Part shown: positions 1-10,843 of the stretch, in pieces
Position numbering within the stretch: the first letter of the stretch is position 1
Layout: each line of letters starts with the position of its first letter
Position numbers and translations under genes: made by a program
Assembly (NCBI RefSeq): GCF_910594005.1
Contig: NC_057847.1
Span: 28,433,001-28,497,000 of the forward strand
DNA: 64,000 bases
Reading direction: 5' to 3'
Source: Cervus elaphus
Lineage: Eukaryota > Chordata > Mammalia > Artiodactyla > Cervidae
The notes under the pieces: model-generated
Databases searched by the model: none
The model's input: the letters and a program-made list of their open reading frames with translations, nothing else
Told to the model about the DNA's origin: nothing

Positions 1-1237
1 ATACAATTATCCTTGGCTTTCAGGCCATGTAAAAATAAGTGGCTGGTCACAATCACTGACCTCTGCAAAAACATTCCTTTTGGGTTCAGAGGCCCTACTG
101 TAGGTGTCTGATGTTCAACTAGGAACCCTGACTAACACATTTCACCAATGCCTGTTTCAAGAAAAGTTTATTCTTAAGCCACCAAGATAGACAAACATCC
201 ATTCTGCTTTTCTTCAACTGCCAGAGAAGAATTTTCTACATAAACGTCCATGGGTCACCTGCTACAATTTTAGCAACCCATAGACTCCTTGCACTGATAA
301 TATATTCCCAGAGTCTCCTCACAAGGAAGGATTTTAAGCAGTTTTCAGTTTCCCCTCTCCTACAGATCACCCTGCTCTGGAGAGCCCTCTCTCATCTGCG
401 TGAGCTATTTGTTTTGTCGTCACCTGAACCGCCTGACTGTGGAGACACAGCTTGGCAGCTGTAGTCGTAGCTTAGCCTCTCGGTAGCTGACAGGGAAGAT
501 CTATGAAATAAGACACACAGAGATGGCAATAAAACCAGGGAGGCTGCGAGATGAAAACAGGTCATTCCCCGGACTCATCTGTAAGGTGGATTTAGGAAAC
601 GGTACCACACTCGTCTGGAAGCTCAAACTGACCAAAGTCACTGACATTTAGAGTCTGTCTCTTTTTTTTCCAGGCCCTTTGCTACAAGACTCAGACTGCT
701 TGGATTTTCAAACAGAGTACCTCGCCTAATAAAAATATGATGCTTAGCAACAGAAATGGATTACAACTATATTTAGCCGAATGAAATCTGTATAAAAATA
801 TATACTGGGCAGTGTGATTGACACAATTGGCAATTCCTCTTGTCCTTTACTGACAGTATCACCTGGCTTATACGCTGATGTGGAAGAACCTCCTCAGTCT
901 GCGGTGATTTGATTTGTCAGGGGAACAATGAAAAGGCAGAGGCTTAGACAGGAAGGCTTCTCTCTTGCTGCCTTCTCTTCTGTTACAGGTTTGGAATTTA
1001 TAGAATTCCTGCCTACCTTAGGGACTCTCTCTCCCTTTGAATATTAGATCTTCAATTTTACTTTTGAAATTACAATAATTCAGTAATTGGAAAAGAAAGC
1101 AAGTCAGTGTTATTTGGGGGCCTGGAAAAAGGTACCTAAAAGTGAGAGAATAAATGGACTCTCCAAACTTCAGCAGTGACAGGTCATGTTGATCAGATGA
1201 TGCGATGAGAATGAGACCTTACCTCTGTGGTTTTCCT
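1..1237. other. Unassigned single-copy-looking DNA
   Basis: No repeat family, RNA gene or convincing ORF is recognised here. The stretch 360-500 has moderate GC and a few CpGs. At 655-673 a pyrimidine run ends in CAG and would pass as a splice acceptor, but no matching donor or conserved reading frame follows, so no exon is called. Confidence 0.5.
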
Positions 1238-1250
1238 CCTCCAAACCCAT

Positions 1251-1477
1251 TCTTGCATGCGTGCTAAGTCTCTTCAGTCATGTCCGATTCTTTATGACCC
1301 TATGGATGGTAACCCAACAGGCTCCTCTGTCCATGGGATTCTCCAGGTAAGAATACTGGAATGGGTTGCCATACCCTCCTCCAGGGGAACTTCCCAACCC
1401 AGGGATCAGACCAGTGTCTCTTACATCTCCTGTATTGGCAGGTGTGATCTTTACCACTAGCACCACCTGGGAAGCCC
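1251..1477 (-). repeat. Bov-tA SINE, full length
   Basis: Reading the minus strand, the element begins with the tRNA-Glu-like head (GGGCTTCCCAGGTGG at the high-coordinate end) and ends in the BovB-derived body containing the GACTGAAGAG-type motif. It is flanked by a 13-bp TSD with one mismatch: CCTCCAAACCCAT at 1238-1250 and CCTCAAAACCCAT at 1478-1490. The two open frames across it are SINE translations, not genes. Confidence 0.93.
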
Positions 1478-1547
1478 CCTCAAAACCCATAACCCCAGTC
1501 TAATCATGAGAAAAACAGTGGGCAAATCTCATTTGAGGAACATTCTG

Positions 1548-2200
1548 TAAAATGCCTGACCAGTCCTCCTCAGAAACCCTTAAAAATGAGGAAAGTCTGA
1601 GAAACTGTCAGAGCCAAGAAGAGCCTAAGGAGACATAAAAACTGAATATAATGTGGTATCCTGGATGGGATCCTGGAACAGAAAAAGGACATGAGAAAAA
1701 CTGAGGAAAGCAGAATAAATTGTGGCCTTTGGTTTATAATAATATATGAATATTGATTTATTAATTGTAACAAATGTAGGATGCTAAAAATAGGGGAAAG
1801 TGAGTGTTGGGTATATGGGAACTCTGTACTAGTATTGAAGTAGGACCCTATAGTCCTTGCCCCTCACCCCATATCAGACCACCAATGACCAATTTCAAGA
1901 TGACAGTCAGAGCTAACTGTGCTATTTCTGCATATAGCCCCCTCCTTCTGTATATAAAGCTCTTGCCCCACTGGTTGTCAGTAAATGGGGAGTCAACCTT
2001 TGGACAGACGTCAGCCCTCCTCCACCTAGTTGCCAGCATCTGAAATAAAGCAAGCTTTCCTTTCCACCAACCAGGCCTGTTTATTGGCTTTTGGGTGGCG
2101 AGCAGCCAGACCCCCACACTTTTGGTAACACTATCTTCACAATAATTCTGTGAATCCAAAACTTTTAAAATAAAAGCTTTATTAAAAAGAAAAAAAACTA
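1548..2200 (+). repeat. Old L1M LINE 3' end, split by an LTR
   Basis: Both segments match the 3' untranslated end of old mammalian L1M elements as I remember it. These are 1548-1835 (including GGTATATGGGAACTCTGTAC) and 2131-2200 (CTATCTTCACAATAATTCTG, then AAAACTTTTAAAATAAAAG and an A-rich tail). The two halves are contiguous in the family consensus, so 1836-2130 is a later insertion. Confidence 0.75.
1836..2130 (+). mobile_element. Solo endogenous-retroviral LTR (class I-like)
   Basis: The 295-bp unit begins TG and ends CA. It has a TATA box TATATAAA at 1951-1958 and a polyadenylation signal AATAAA at 2044-2049 about 90 bp downstream, giving a U3-R-U5 layout. No gag, pol or env sequence is next to it, so it is a solo LTR left by recombination. 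It interrupts an L1M 3' end. The expected short TSD is blurred (GTAT on the left, CTAT on the right). Family name not assigned. Confidence 0.72.
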
Positions 2201-4063
2201 GATTTTCCCTTTTGCTAGACTTATTCCCTAGCCTTCCACAGACAACCAGAGGCAGCGATTGCTTTCTGCATTGCACTCATTCTGCAGTTTATTATCTGCG
2301 GTGGGGTGATGGAGGATATAAAGTATCAGCCACACATCTGTAAACTAATTTAGAGAAAAACTGGAATTAAATAGAGAAAAACTGGAGTTAAAGCAGTACA
2401 CACAGGAAAAAATAACTTCCCAAAGCATTTTGTTATTTGTCGGTGTGAATAGAACATAATCTGTGAGAAACTCCAAGATGGAATCCGACCTTTTGTTTTT
2501 AACACAACAGCTGAATTCTCAGTGGTTGCCTGCAATAACTACAGTCATTGCCTATAGACAGTACCTCTTCCAAATTAAGGAATGTTCCTTGAAGTTCTCA
2601 TTAAATGCATATGACTGTTTGGGGGTTGATATCCTGGGAGCCATGATTGCTCAAGTTACTTTTTACAGAGTTGAGTTTTATAAAAGCAGAAGCATTAAAA
2701 GGAAACTGCAATGTATTCTGCAAAGTAGGTTTGCTTTAAGGATGTTATTCAGTACAAATATGTCCTTTGGGAATTGTATTAGAGAAAGCCTTTCTGATTA
2801 CTACTCCATGACTGTGTTTTTAGCAGTAATTGCTCCCCTTAAGATAATCTGACAGAGGTTATTCTTAAACACAGAGAATTGATGATTGACTATTTCGTCA
2901 CTGCCCTTCACAATTGGTCACAGTCTAAGTTGGCCATAGAAAAAGGCGGAATCTCTTGATTTGTCTTTCTTGCAGCAAAACAAGCGAGGAAACTGAAAAC
3001 CCTTTTTGCTGCATTCAGGTCCCGTTTTGAGTTGAGGGGCTGCTTTGACAAAAGCAGCTGCCTCAAGTCATTTTGATGCTAGTTTTCCCTTTCTGCTCTT
3101 TATATGAATCGACTTCTGATCCTGGACCTTTCTCTCCGCTTTTCTTTGGCTTTCACAATAAAGATTTAGCAAAGAAAGAAGAAGAAGATCTGGGGCTGGG
3201 TTTCAACATTCTCAACTTTGCCATCAAGTGGACTTGCTACTTGGGCAGAGCACTCTGGTTCACTGTGCCTCTAAGATGTAAAATTGGATTTATAATATGT
3301 ACACCAATATTTAAGTGTTGCAATGAGGATCAATGATCAAAATAGATGTCAGCATCCTTTCTAAGGTTTAAATGCAGGATAGAGTCATATTTAATGCTTA
3401 AGAAAACTACTCAAAATTTCAAAGTGCCCTTCAGGCCCCCTAAAATAGCAGTTTACATGTGACTGAGATGTCAGAGCTACAATTTGATCACAAGTTTCAC
3501 ACAACAAAAACTAATTCTGGCTGATTTCAGGAAAAAAAAAACTGTAAGGGAGTGTGTGAGAAAGAAATTTTTTGAAACAATATTGGGTAATTCCCACAAA
3601 TGAAAAATGGATAAGAATGGGGAGGGCAGGAAGCAGCTGGGACCATGGCCAAAACCACGTCACCGCTTGATGTTGCTGATGCCACTATCAAGGGGGACTC
3701 TCTGCAATATATATATATCTTTGGGTCCCCGAGGCAGGTATTTCTCATTGGTTTTACCCTTGTTGTGGCATAACGTTCCAATAAGGAAGCTGGGGAATAA
3801 GCATCTGGCATTTTCTGCCTCTAAAGTGAGCAATAGGCACTGTTTCCTATTGAGACTCATAACATAACATTTGTTCCCCAAAGTAGGAGAGAGTTTCAGA
3901 TGTTGAGGATAAACATCAATGACAATAAACATCGCCCATGTGAGATTTTTAAGGAGGGGTGACTGACTACCTGATATTGGAGAAACTACAAATACCCATC
4001 CAGCAGAACTGGCCTCTAACCTGGGTATGTTCCCACGGCTCCTATTTATGACTTCTCATTTTT
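2201..4063. other. Repeat-poor unassigned DNA
   Basis: About 1.9 kb with no recognised transposable element. A short tandem duplication (about 20-bp unit containing AGAGAAAAACTGGA) lies at 2351-2392. Open frames of 129 aa (2463-2852) and 87 aa (3073-3336) show no domain, codon bias or splice context that I can support. At 3160 CACAATAAAG is a possible polyadenylation signal without a recognised gene upstream. Confidence 0.5.
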
Positions 4064-4076
4064 TAAATAGCCTATT

Positions 4077-4507
4077 CTATTTTTTTTCATTGAAATGTAG
4101 TTAATTTACAATGTTGTGTTAGTTTCTGGGGTACAGCAAGCTAACAGATTCAGTTATACATATATATATTCTTTTTCATAGTCACTGTAGCTTATTATAA
4201 GGTATTGAATATAGTTTCTGTGCTATACAGTAGGACCTTGTTGTTTGTTTTAATCATGGTAGCTTGCATCTGCCAATCCTCAAATCCTATTTTATCCCTC
4301 CCTACCCCCAACATTCTCTTGTGGTAACCATATGTTTGTTTTCTTTATCTGTGAGTCTGTTTCTATTTGTAAATAAGTTGACTTGTATCATATTTTAGAT
4401 TCCACATATGAGTGATATCATATCACTTAGTATGATAATTTGTAGATCCATCCATGTTGCTGCAAATTGCATTATTTCATCCTTTTTTATGGCTGAGTAA
4501 TATTCCA

Positions 4508-4552
<45 letters not shown>

Positions 4553-5004
4553 CGTGTGTGTGTAGAGAGAGAAAGGATGGATAAAAATAGCTATACATCT
4601 TCTTTATCAATTCATCTGTCAGTGGACATTTAGGTTGAATATTTAGGTTGCTTCATGTCTTAGCTACTGAAAACAGTGCTGCTATGAACATTGGGGTGCA
4701 TGTCTATTTTTGCATTAGAGTTTTCTGTGGCTATATGCCCAGGAGTGTGATTGCTGGATTATATAACAACTCTAGGTTTTGAGGAACCTCCATACTGTTT
4801 CCACAGTGGCTACACCAATTTACATTCTCACCAACAGTGTAGGAGGATTCCCTTTTCTCCACACCCTCTCCAGCATTTATTATTTGTGGACCTTTTAATG
4901 ATGGCCATTCTAACTGGTGTGAGGTGATACCTCACTGTAGTTTTGTTTTGCTTTCTCTAATAATTAGTGAAGTTGAGCATATTTTCATGTGCTTATTGAC
5001 CATG
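4077..5004 (-). mobile_element. L1 LINE, 5'-truncated (ORF2 C-terminus + 3'UTR)
   Basis: On the minus strand the high-coordinate part encodes the degraded L1 ORF2 C-terminus. The translation of 4395-4610 retains EYYSAIKKDEIMQFAATWMD, the conserved tail of ORF2. The low-coordinate part is 3'UTR ending in a poly(A), read as T8 on the plus strand near 4080. A 13-bp TSD with one mismatch flanks it: TAAATAGCCTATT at 4064-4076 and TAAATAGCCTACT at 5005-5017. It is dead: no ORF1, no endonuclease, and the ORF2 tail carries a microsatellite. Confidence 0.93.
4511..4562. repeat. (TG)n microsatellite inside L1
   Basis: About 26 dinucleotide units with two CG interruptions near 4549 and 4553. It sits where related L1 copies carry a short TA/TG-rich stretch after the ATTCCA motif, so it expanded after insertion. 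Confidence 0.97.
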
Positions 5005-5017
5005 TAAATAGCCTACT

Positions 5018-5175
5018 TTTATTAGCTTTAGTTTTCTCAAATTTTGGACCTGTTCTTGCTAGTCAACTTGAAAACCCACTTCTGACTTCCAACGAGGTAA
5101 CAACCACTTGTTCCCTAAGTCACAACTTGGGGCATAACCCAGAACTCAGCCTGTAAGAGAAAAAGTAAACCACAC

Positions 5176-5220
<45 letters not shown>

Positions 5221-5904
5221 CCATACTCTATAACATTAACAAATAGCTCATTTTTCAGCTAGGATGTAGTGGCTTAAATTATTAGGATGGGGTATGCTTT
5301 TCTATGAACTCTTAAAGTTATTCTTTCAGGCTTTGGAAATGTTGGTCATTTTCATGATCAGAAATGTTCCTTAATCAATTTGTGAAAGCATTTTCTTGAT
5401 GGTACCTAGGAGTGCCAATTAAATTTTTAAAAAGCTTCTTTTCACATTTGAATTTGATGAACATAAAACTTAAACCTTGACCTCAAGATGAGAAAGGCCT
5501 TATCATATCTAAATTTTTAAAGAATGCCCCAAATTATAGAGATACTCACCAGGGTGATAAGGCTAAGTGACTAGTGGGATATTCAGAATCAGTTCAGCAA
5601 GGAATTGGAAGGCCTCCTTATCTCCCAGTGGATTTGCCAGTCCACTCTGCTTTTGTGCAACAAGAAGAAACTATGAGGTATGTGCTGTAAAAGTTATTTT
5701 CAGAGCTGTTAGGATTTAATCACTTCACTGTTTTTAACCAGAGGAACCTTTCATTTCTCTTACTATGTTGGAATAAATGTTTAAAAGGAAAGATAAGACA
5801 ATCCCTGACTTAGAATAATTAACTCAAAGTTCTTAAGTGAAGCACTCCTTTCCTTCCTATGTTATCATTACTGCCCTTCCACAGGCTGCACAGAGATGAA
5901 CTCT
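5018..5904. other. Unassigned DNA with (TA)20 microsatellite
   Basis: No gene or interspersed repeat recognised. A pure (TA)20 run occupies 5179-5218. The rest is AT-rich and featureless. Confidence 0.6.
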
Positions 5905-6030
5905 CTCATTGACTCATGCACTCTTAACATACTTGTTAGGCACCTGTTTTGTACCTGGCACCATGTTAGGGAATAGAGAATTTGATATGAAGCAAAAAAA
6001 GCTTGATCTTCAGGGACTTAAAATTTCAAG
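5905..6030 (-). repeat. L2 LINE 3' fragment
   Basis: The stretch with TTAGGCACCTGTTTTGTACC, the following CTGGCACCATG and a later GATCTTCAGGGAC matches the reverse complement of the L2 3' end (the 'gagcacctactatgtgccag' signature). It is diverged, as expected of this ancient family. Confidence 0.6.
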
Positions 6031-6613
6031 GACCTCTTCCAGGGCTACATCTAGCAATATATTCATTGATCATAAATTTTTACAAAATTTGCAGAAGCAA
6101 AATATTTTAGCCACAATTAGTTAAAGACTATTATCTCTTTCCAATCTGACATCCCTACTGGCATAAGTTTTTCTTGTGTCTGATGACCCTGGAGAGCCTG
6201 TGGTCATTACAGAGATTCAACTAAGGGAAGATAGGGACATATTTTGTTTTAATTTAGTGGGATAAGTATGTGTAGTTGGTAGTCATTTCAATGAACAGTT
6301 AAGTTATAGCTGGCCATCTCCTCTTAGGAATGGCTGGTAGGAATACTTTTCCCTTCTTTGTGCCAGTTCACCTTCTGTTGTGTCCTGAAGGTGCAGAGGC
6401 AATGACAATACACTGGTTAATACAAATATGGTCAATTTGAAGAGTATTTAAGATTATTCACTGCACAGCATAACTTGAAATGCCCTGAGACTTTACAACC
6501 CACATATGAAAGAAAGTTTGTAGAGGTTTTCCCAAATTCAACCACATTCCTATAAAAGCATATATGCACATATATATAACTTATCAATAATGAGTTGAGA
6601 AACTGAAAGAAGC
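6031..6613. other. Unassigned DNA
   Basis: Nothing recognised apart from a short alternating purine-pyrimidine patch (ATATGCACATATATATAAC) near 6561-6580. Confidence 0.5.
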
Positions 6614-7062
6614 TTTTTTAAAAAGAATATTTATTTATTTGGCTGCACCGGGTCTTAGTTGTGGCACATGGGATCTTTAGTTGTGTATTCAGGATCTTTG
6701 AAGCTTCCCTGGTGTCTCAGATGGCAAAGAGTCTGCCTGCAATGGAGGAGACTTAGTGTTCAAACCCTGGGTTGGGAAGATTCCCTGGAGAAGGAGATGG
6801 CAACCCACTCCAGTGTTCTTGCCTGGAGAATTCCATGGACAGAGGAGCCTACAGTTGAGTATTTGTAGTCTCACATGGAGTCACAAAGAGTTGGACATGA
6901 CTGAGCAACTATCACTCACTCATCATCGTTCAGGATCTTTAGTTGCAGCTTGTAGACTCTTAGTTAGAGCATGTGGGATCTGGTTCCCTGACCAGGGATC
7001 AAACCTGGGCCCCCTACATTGGGAGCATGGAGTCTTAGCCACTAGACCACCAGGGAAGTCAC
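6614..7062 (-). repeat. CHR-type tRNA-derived SINE, split
   Basis: Minus-strand element. The tRNA-like head is at the high end (GTGACTTCCCTGGTGGTCTAG reads leftwards from 7062). The body repeats the GTTGCAGC/TGTGGGATC words typical of CHR SINEs. The A/T-rich tail is at 6614-6645 (ATTTATTTATTTGGCTGC). A Bov-tA interrupts it at 6700-6928. Confidence 0.85.
6700..6928 (+). repeat. Bov-tA SINE nested in a CHR SINE
   Basis: A full-length plus-strand copy runs from the tRNA-like head (AAGCTTCCCTGGTGTCTCAG) to the body end (GTTGGACATGACTGAGCAAC) and a short ATCACTCACT tail. It is flanked by a perfect 12-bp TSD, TTCAGGATCTTT, at 6688-6699 and 6929-6940. It therefore inserted after the surrounding CHR copy. 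Confidence 0.95.
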
Positions 7063-7565
7063 AAAAAAAGCCTTTTAAAATGATCAAGAATAGAAAGTAT
7101 GTTGATCAACCACACTAGGGAAAAGCATAAACTATACTTCTAATCACTGTAGAAAATTCACTTATAAACCATTGTCACAGGAGGAGATCAAGGAATAAGA
7201 GTCAAAAAAGTAGGAAAAAATGTATTAAAGAGATGTGTCAAGCAGTTAATAAATAAAAATATTTCATTTTATAAATTTGATGGTATTAATCAGCTTTTTA
7301 TATTTGTAATTTGTTGTGATTTCTTCTCACCAAATTTTATATTCCTTTGAAAAATCCTCTCTTCCCCAAATTGTATATGCTGTAGGCCCACAGAACTTAG
7401 AATTGTCTATGATATGTGGCTTTGGGAATGCAGATGCATTAAAGCCCAATTTGGTCTTCCAAGTACTCACAGTGGGTCAGATGAACAGGAAAACAAACAG
7501 TTCATTATAGTGATACAAGTGCTACAAAGTGGCATCATCTGATCAATTGGGAGGAAATGATTCCT
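7063..7565. other. Unassigned AT-rich DNA
   Basis: No repeat or gene recognised. The 64-aa frame at 7316-7510 has no supporting feature. Confidence 0.5.
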
Positions 7566-7905
7566 GTCTTAGTTCTGTAACAAAGTACTGTAAACTGGGT
7601 AGTTTATAAAGAACAGAAATTTATTTCTCACAGTTCAGATGGCTGGAAGTCTAATATTAGGGTGTCAGCACCGTCAGGTTCTAGTAAGAACACTTTCCTG
7701 GGTTGCAGAGTGGCAGCTTGCCATTGTAGTCTCACATGGTGGAAAGAGAAAGCTCTGGTCCTTTCACCTTCTTATAAGGTTACTATAATCCCATTCATGA
7801 AAGCAACACCCTCATCAGCTAATGACTTCCCAAAGGCCTCGTCTCCAAATGCGATCGCATTGGGACATTTGAATTTCAACATTTGAACTCTGAGGGGACA
7901 CAAAC
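7566..7905 (-). mobile_element. MLT1-type LTR (ERVL-MaLR)
   Basis: Read on the minus strand this follows the MLT1 consensus. The low end carries TTAGTTCTGTAACAAAGTAC and ACAGAAATTTATTTCTCACA (polyadenylation signal on the reverse strand). The high end carries CCCATTCATGAAAGC, CTTCCCAAAGGCCTCGTCTC and TTTCAACATTTGAACTCTGA. No internal retroviral sequence is attached. Confidence 0.82.
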
Positions 7906-7989
7906 TTTGCATATATCCATGTGTGTTTTTTTCTGACAACAAATGTATGGTTTCTTTCCAACAACAAATTGTTGTCATTCCAATACCAT

Positions 7990-8935
7990 TCTCTAATTCT
8001 CCCACATAAACCCAGTGTCCTGCAAGTCCACTCTATTCTGACACTAACTATCCAGAGTTAGTGCAGACCCATGTAAAGGGCTCAGTTCCAAAAGACCATC
8101 CCCACTTCAGATGCCAGTCACAAGTCCTTGGTCCCCAGACTACCTGCACTTGGCTACAAACTCAGCGGTTCGCATTACCCTCTCTCTGTGCTGTGCTTAG
8201 TCGCTCAGTCGTGTCCGACTCTTTGTGACCACATGGACCGCAGCCCACCAGGCTCCTCTGTCCATGGGGATTCTCCAGGCAAGAACACTGGAATGGATTG
8301 CCATACCCTCCTCCAAGGGATCTTCCCAAGCAGGGATCAAGCCCAGGTCTCCCTCATTGCAGACCGATTCTTTGCCATTTGAGCCACCAGGGAAGCCCAT
8401 TACCCTGTCTCAGGTATGATAATTTGCTAGAGCAATTCATAGAACTTAGGAAAAGGCTTTACTTTTGTTTGCTGCTTTATTGTAAAGGATACAAGTCAGG
8501 AACAGCCAAATGTAAGTGATCCAAAGCAGAAGGTATTGGAGGTGACGGTGCAGAGTTTTCATGCCTTCCTCCCTAACATATCAAAGGCACCAACCCAGAA
8601 CTTCTGAATTTCAGTGTTTAAGAGTTTTTATTGAAGTTTCATTAAATAGGCGAGATTAATTAAATCATTGGCCACTGGTGATTGAACTCAATCTCCAGCC
8701 CCTACCCCATCCCTGGAGGGGAGGGTTTGCTGAAAGTTCCAACCCTGTAATACCCCACCCTGAATCATCTCATTAGTATAAACTCTGATATGTGTGAAAG
8801 GGGCACCTATGAATAACAAACAACACTCCTATCATTCAGGAAATTTCCCAGCATTTTAGGAGCTCTGTGCCAGAAACATTTGACAAAGTCCAAACATACA
8901 TTTTAATTATACCACAATCCAACACCATTAATTTG
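7990..8935. mobile_element. Ancient LTR-like interspersed repeat, split by Bov-tA
   Basis: The sequence around the Bov-tA at 8187 is continuous across the TSD and resembles a mammalian LTR family I have seen but cannot name. Recognisable words are GGTCCCCAGACTACCTGCAC, TTGTAAAGGATACAAGTCAG, CACCAACCCAGAACTTCTGA, CTCCAGCCCCTACCCCATCC and TTAGGAGCTCTGTGCCAG. No ORF is preserved. Assignment is by memory of these words only. Confidence 0.45.
8187..8397 (-). repeat. Bov-tA SINE, full length
   Basis: The tRNA-like head is at the high end (GGGCTTCCCTGGTGGCTC on the minus strand); the body ends at TCGCTCAGTCGTGTCCGAC. A 14-bp TSD with one mismatch flanks it: CATTACCCTCTCTC at 8173-8186 and CATTACCCTGTCTC at 8398-8411. 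The body still holds several CpGs, so this copy is relatively little decayed. Confidence 0.95.
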
Positions 8936-9480
8936 ATTTATAAAGGTAGGAAGTTGGACAATGAAACAAATTTCCTGAGCCAGGTACCCAAAACTCTCCC
9001 CAAGATATTCCTTAAAGTTGCTTTCCCAAGAGGCTTTCTCAAAATCTCTTTTAGAAATTATTTATTTGGCTCCAGGTGTAACAATCCTTCAATTTTTGCT
9101 TTGCTACAGTAAAAATAGGGAACAAATTATGAGATACATTAAAAAAGACTTTTTATAGTGTGTTTATATGTTGTTATCATGAAAATTGAAGTTGGATGTC
9201 ATGAATTACTGTTGATATTTGGATTATATGTATTTTTGAAAACTATACACTATTAAGCATTTAGTATATAATTTACTGATTGTGAAGTGTGAGCTTGCTA
9301 TTCCATATCTGTAAGATGGAGGAAATGGAGTCTCTGATTTTTAAGCTTTCTTTTAGTTTCACACCTATTTCTTTTTAGTGAATTCCTAATGAAACAGGAG
9401 GGAAGGAAGCAGGACACAACCTTTGAAAGAATGACACAGCCATTGAGGTTAGGACATAACTGGTTAGAACGCATTAGGCC
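8936..9480. other. Unassigned DNA
   Basis: AT-rich sequence with no recognised repeat or gene. Confidence 0.5.
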
Positions 9481-9484
9481 CAAG

Positions 9485-10255
9485 ATGGCAGAAGATTTCA
9501 CTTCCAGTGGACCTTGAGCCTCATTGTATGTTCATTATAATGCATTAGCATGCTAAATGACAAACCCACAGGCGCCATGAGACTTCCAAAGCTGACCATG
9601 AACGATCCAAAAGTGGACGGTGGGTCAATTCCTGGGAATCCCTGCCCCTGCCTTGAAACAGTTGGAACATTCCTTCCACACTTGTTAACCTGTGAAATTA
9701 CCAAGCCCATAAAAATTCCAGGCCAGAATACTGGAGTGGGTAGCCTTTCCCTTCTCCAGGAGATCTTCCCAATCCAGGGATTGAACCCAGGTCTCCCACA
9801 TTGCAGGTGGATTCTTTACCAGCTGAGCCACAAAGGAAGCCCAACAATACTGGAGTGGATAGCCTATCCCTTCTCCAGCGGATCTTCCTGACCCAGGATT
9901 CAAACCGGGGTTCCCTGCATTGCATGTGGATTCTTTACCAACTGAGGCATCAGGGCAGCCCCCATAAAAACTAACCACCCCATATTCTGGGTCTCTCATC
10001 TTCTGAGATAGCCCACACTCTGCCTGTAGAGTATGTTTCTCCCAGGGCTGCACTCACCTTTTGAGACTGCATTCTGTCTATGGAATATGTATCTCTCTAA
10101 ATAAATCCGCTTCTTACCTATTACTTTGTATCTCACTGAATTCTTCCTGTGACAAGACATAAACAGCCTGAGCATCATTAAATTCTGACACCAGGTGTGT
10201 GATTTCAATGAAAAGGCAGTAGGTCCAAGTCCCAATCTGAGTTGTGCAGTTTCAC
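9485..10255 (+). mobile_element. Ancient LTR-like element, split by a SINE
   Basis: The segments on either side of the Bov-tA at 9716-9960 join into one LTR-like unit. The 5' part is U3-like (CAAAAGTGGACGGTGGGTCA, AGCCCATAAAAA as a TATA-like box). The 3' part has CATCTTCTGAGATAGCCCAC, AATAAA at 10100-10105 and the U5-like CTCACTGAATTCTTCCTGTG. It resembles mammalian ERV LTRs, but I cannot name the subfamily. No internal genes are seen. Confidence 0.55.
9716..9960 (-). repeat. Bov-tA SINE with internal tandem duplication
   Basis: Two head-containing units lie head to tail (about 9716-9841 and 9843-9960). Each carries the AATACTGGAGTGG to tRNA-head segment; the usual 3' body is missing. The pair is flanked by a perfect 10-bp TSD, CCCATAAAAA, at 9706-9715 and 9961-9970. 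That indicates one insertion event of a duplicated template or a duplication after insertion. Confidence 0.88.
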
Positions 10256-10256
10256 T

Positions 10257-10480
10257 GTGTGTGTGCATGAGTGCATGCTCAGTTATGTCTGACTGTGTGA
10301 CCCTATGGACCGTAGCCCACCAGGCTCCTCTGTCCATGAGATTCTCCAGGCAAGAATACTGGAGTAGGTTGCCATGCCCTCCTCCAGGGGATCTTCCTGA
10401 CCCAGCGATCAAACCCACATCTCTTACATCTCCTACATTTGCAGGCAGGTCCTTTACCACTAGCGCCACCTGGGAAGCCC
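10257..10480 (-). repeat. Bov-tA SINE
   Basis: The head is at the high end (GGGCTTCCCAGGTGGCGC). The body runs through CACCAGGCTCCTCTGTCCAT and ends in a GTGCATGCTCAGTTATGTCT-like terminus next to a short GTGTGTG run. No clear TSD. Confidence 0.92.
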
Positions 10481-10629
10481 TGTAGCATTCATTAAATCTT
10501 GGGCTTCAGTCCTTAGATGCTTCATCTCCTTCCTATGACTTTCAAGGGGAAAATCAGAGTCAACTTACAATTCTATAAATAGCACCATTTTTGAGAATAT
10601 GAATCAAGTGAGGTGTATGGACTAAATAT

Positions 10630-10843
10630 GCCTATGTCACTCAGTTGCATCTGACTCTTTGTAACCCCATGGACTGTAGCCTGACAGGTTCCTCTATCCC
10701 TGGGATTCTCCAAGCAAGAATACTGGAGTGGGTTGCCATTTTCTACTCCAGGGGATCTTCCCAACCCAGGAACCAAACACCCTTCTCTTGCATCTCCCGT
10801 GTTGGCAGGTGATTTCTTTACCACCGTGCTACCTGGAAAGCCC
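10630..10843 (-). repeat. Bov-tA SINE
   Basis: Near-complete copy. The body end is TGCCTATGTCACTCAGTTGC at the low side, and the tRNA-like head GGGCTTTCCAGGTAGCACGG is at the high side. No clear TSD. Confidence 0.92.

Noticed and set aside
655..720. Pyrimidine tract plus CAG resembling a splice acceptor
   Set aside because: No paired donor, no conserved frame, and such sites are common by chance.
2463..2852. 129-aa plus-strand open frame
   Set aside because: No recognisable domain or splice context. The sequence around it looks non-coding.
6614..7062. tRNA gene candidates in SINE heads
   Set aside because: Box A/B-like motifs are present, but no complete cloverleaf is visible; these are tRNA-derived SINE heads.
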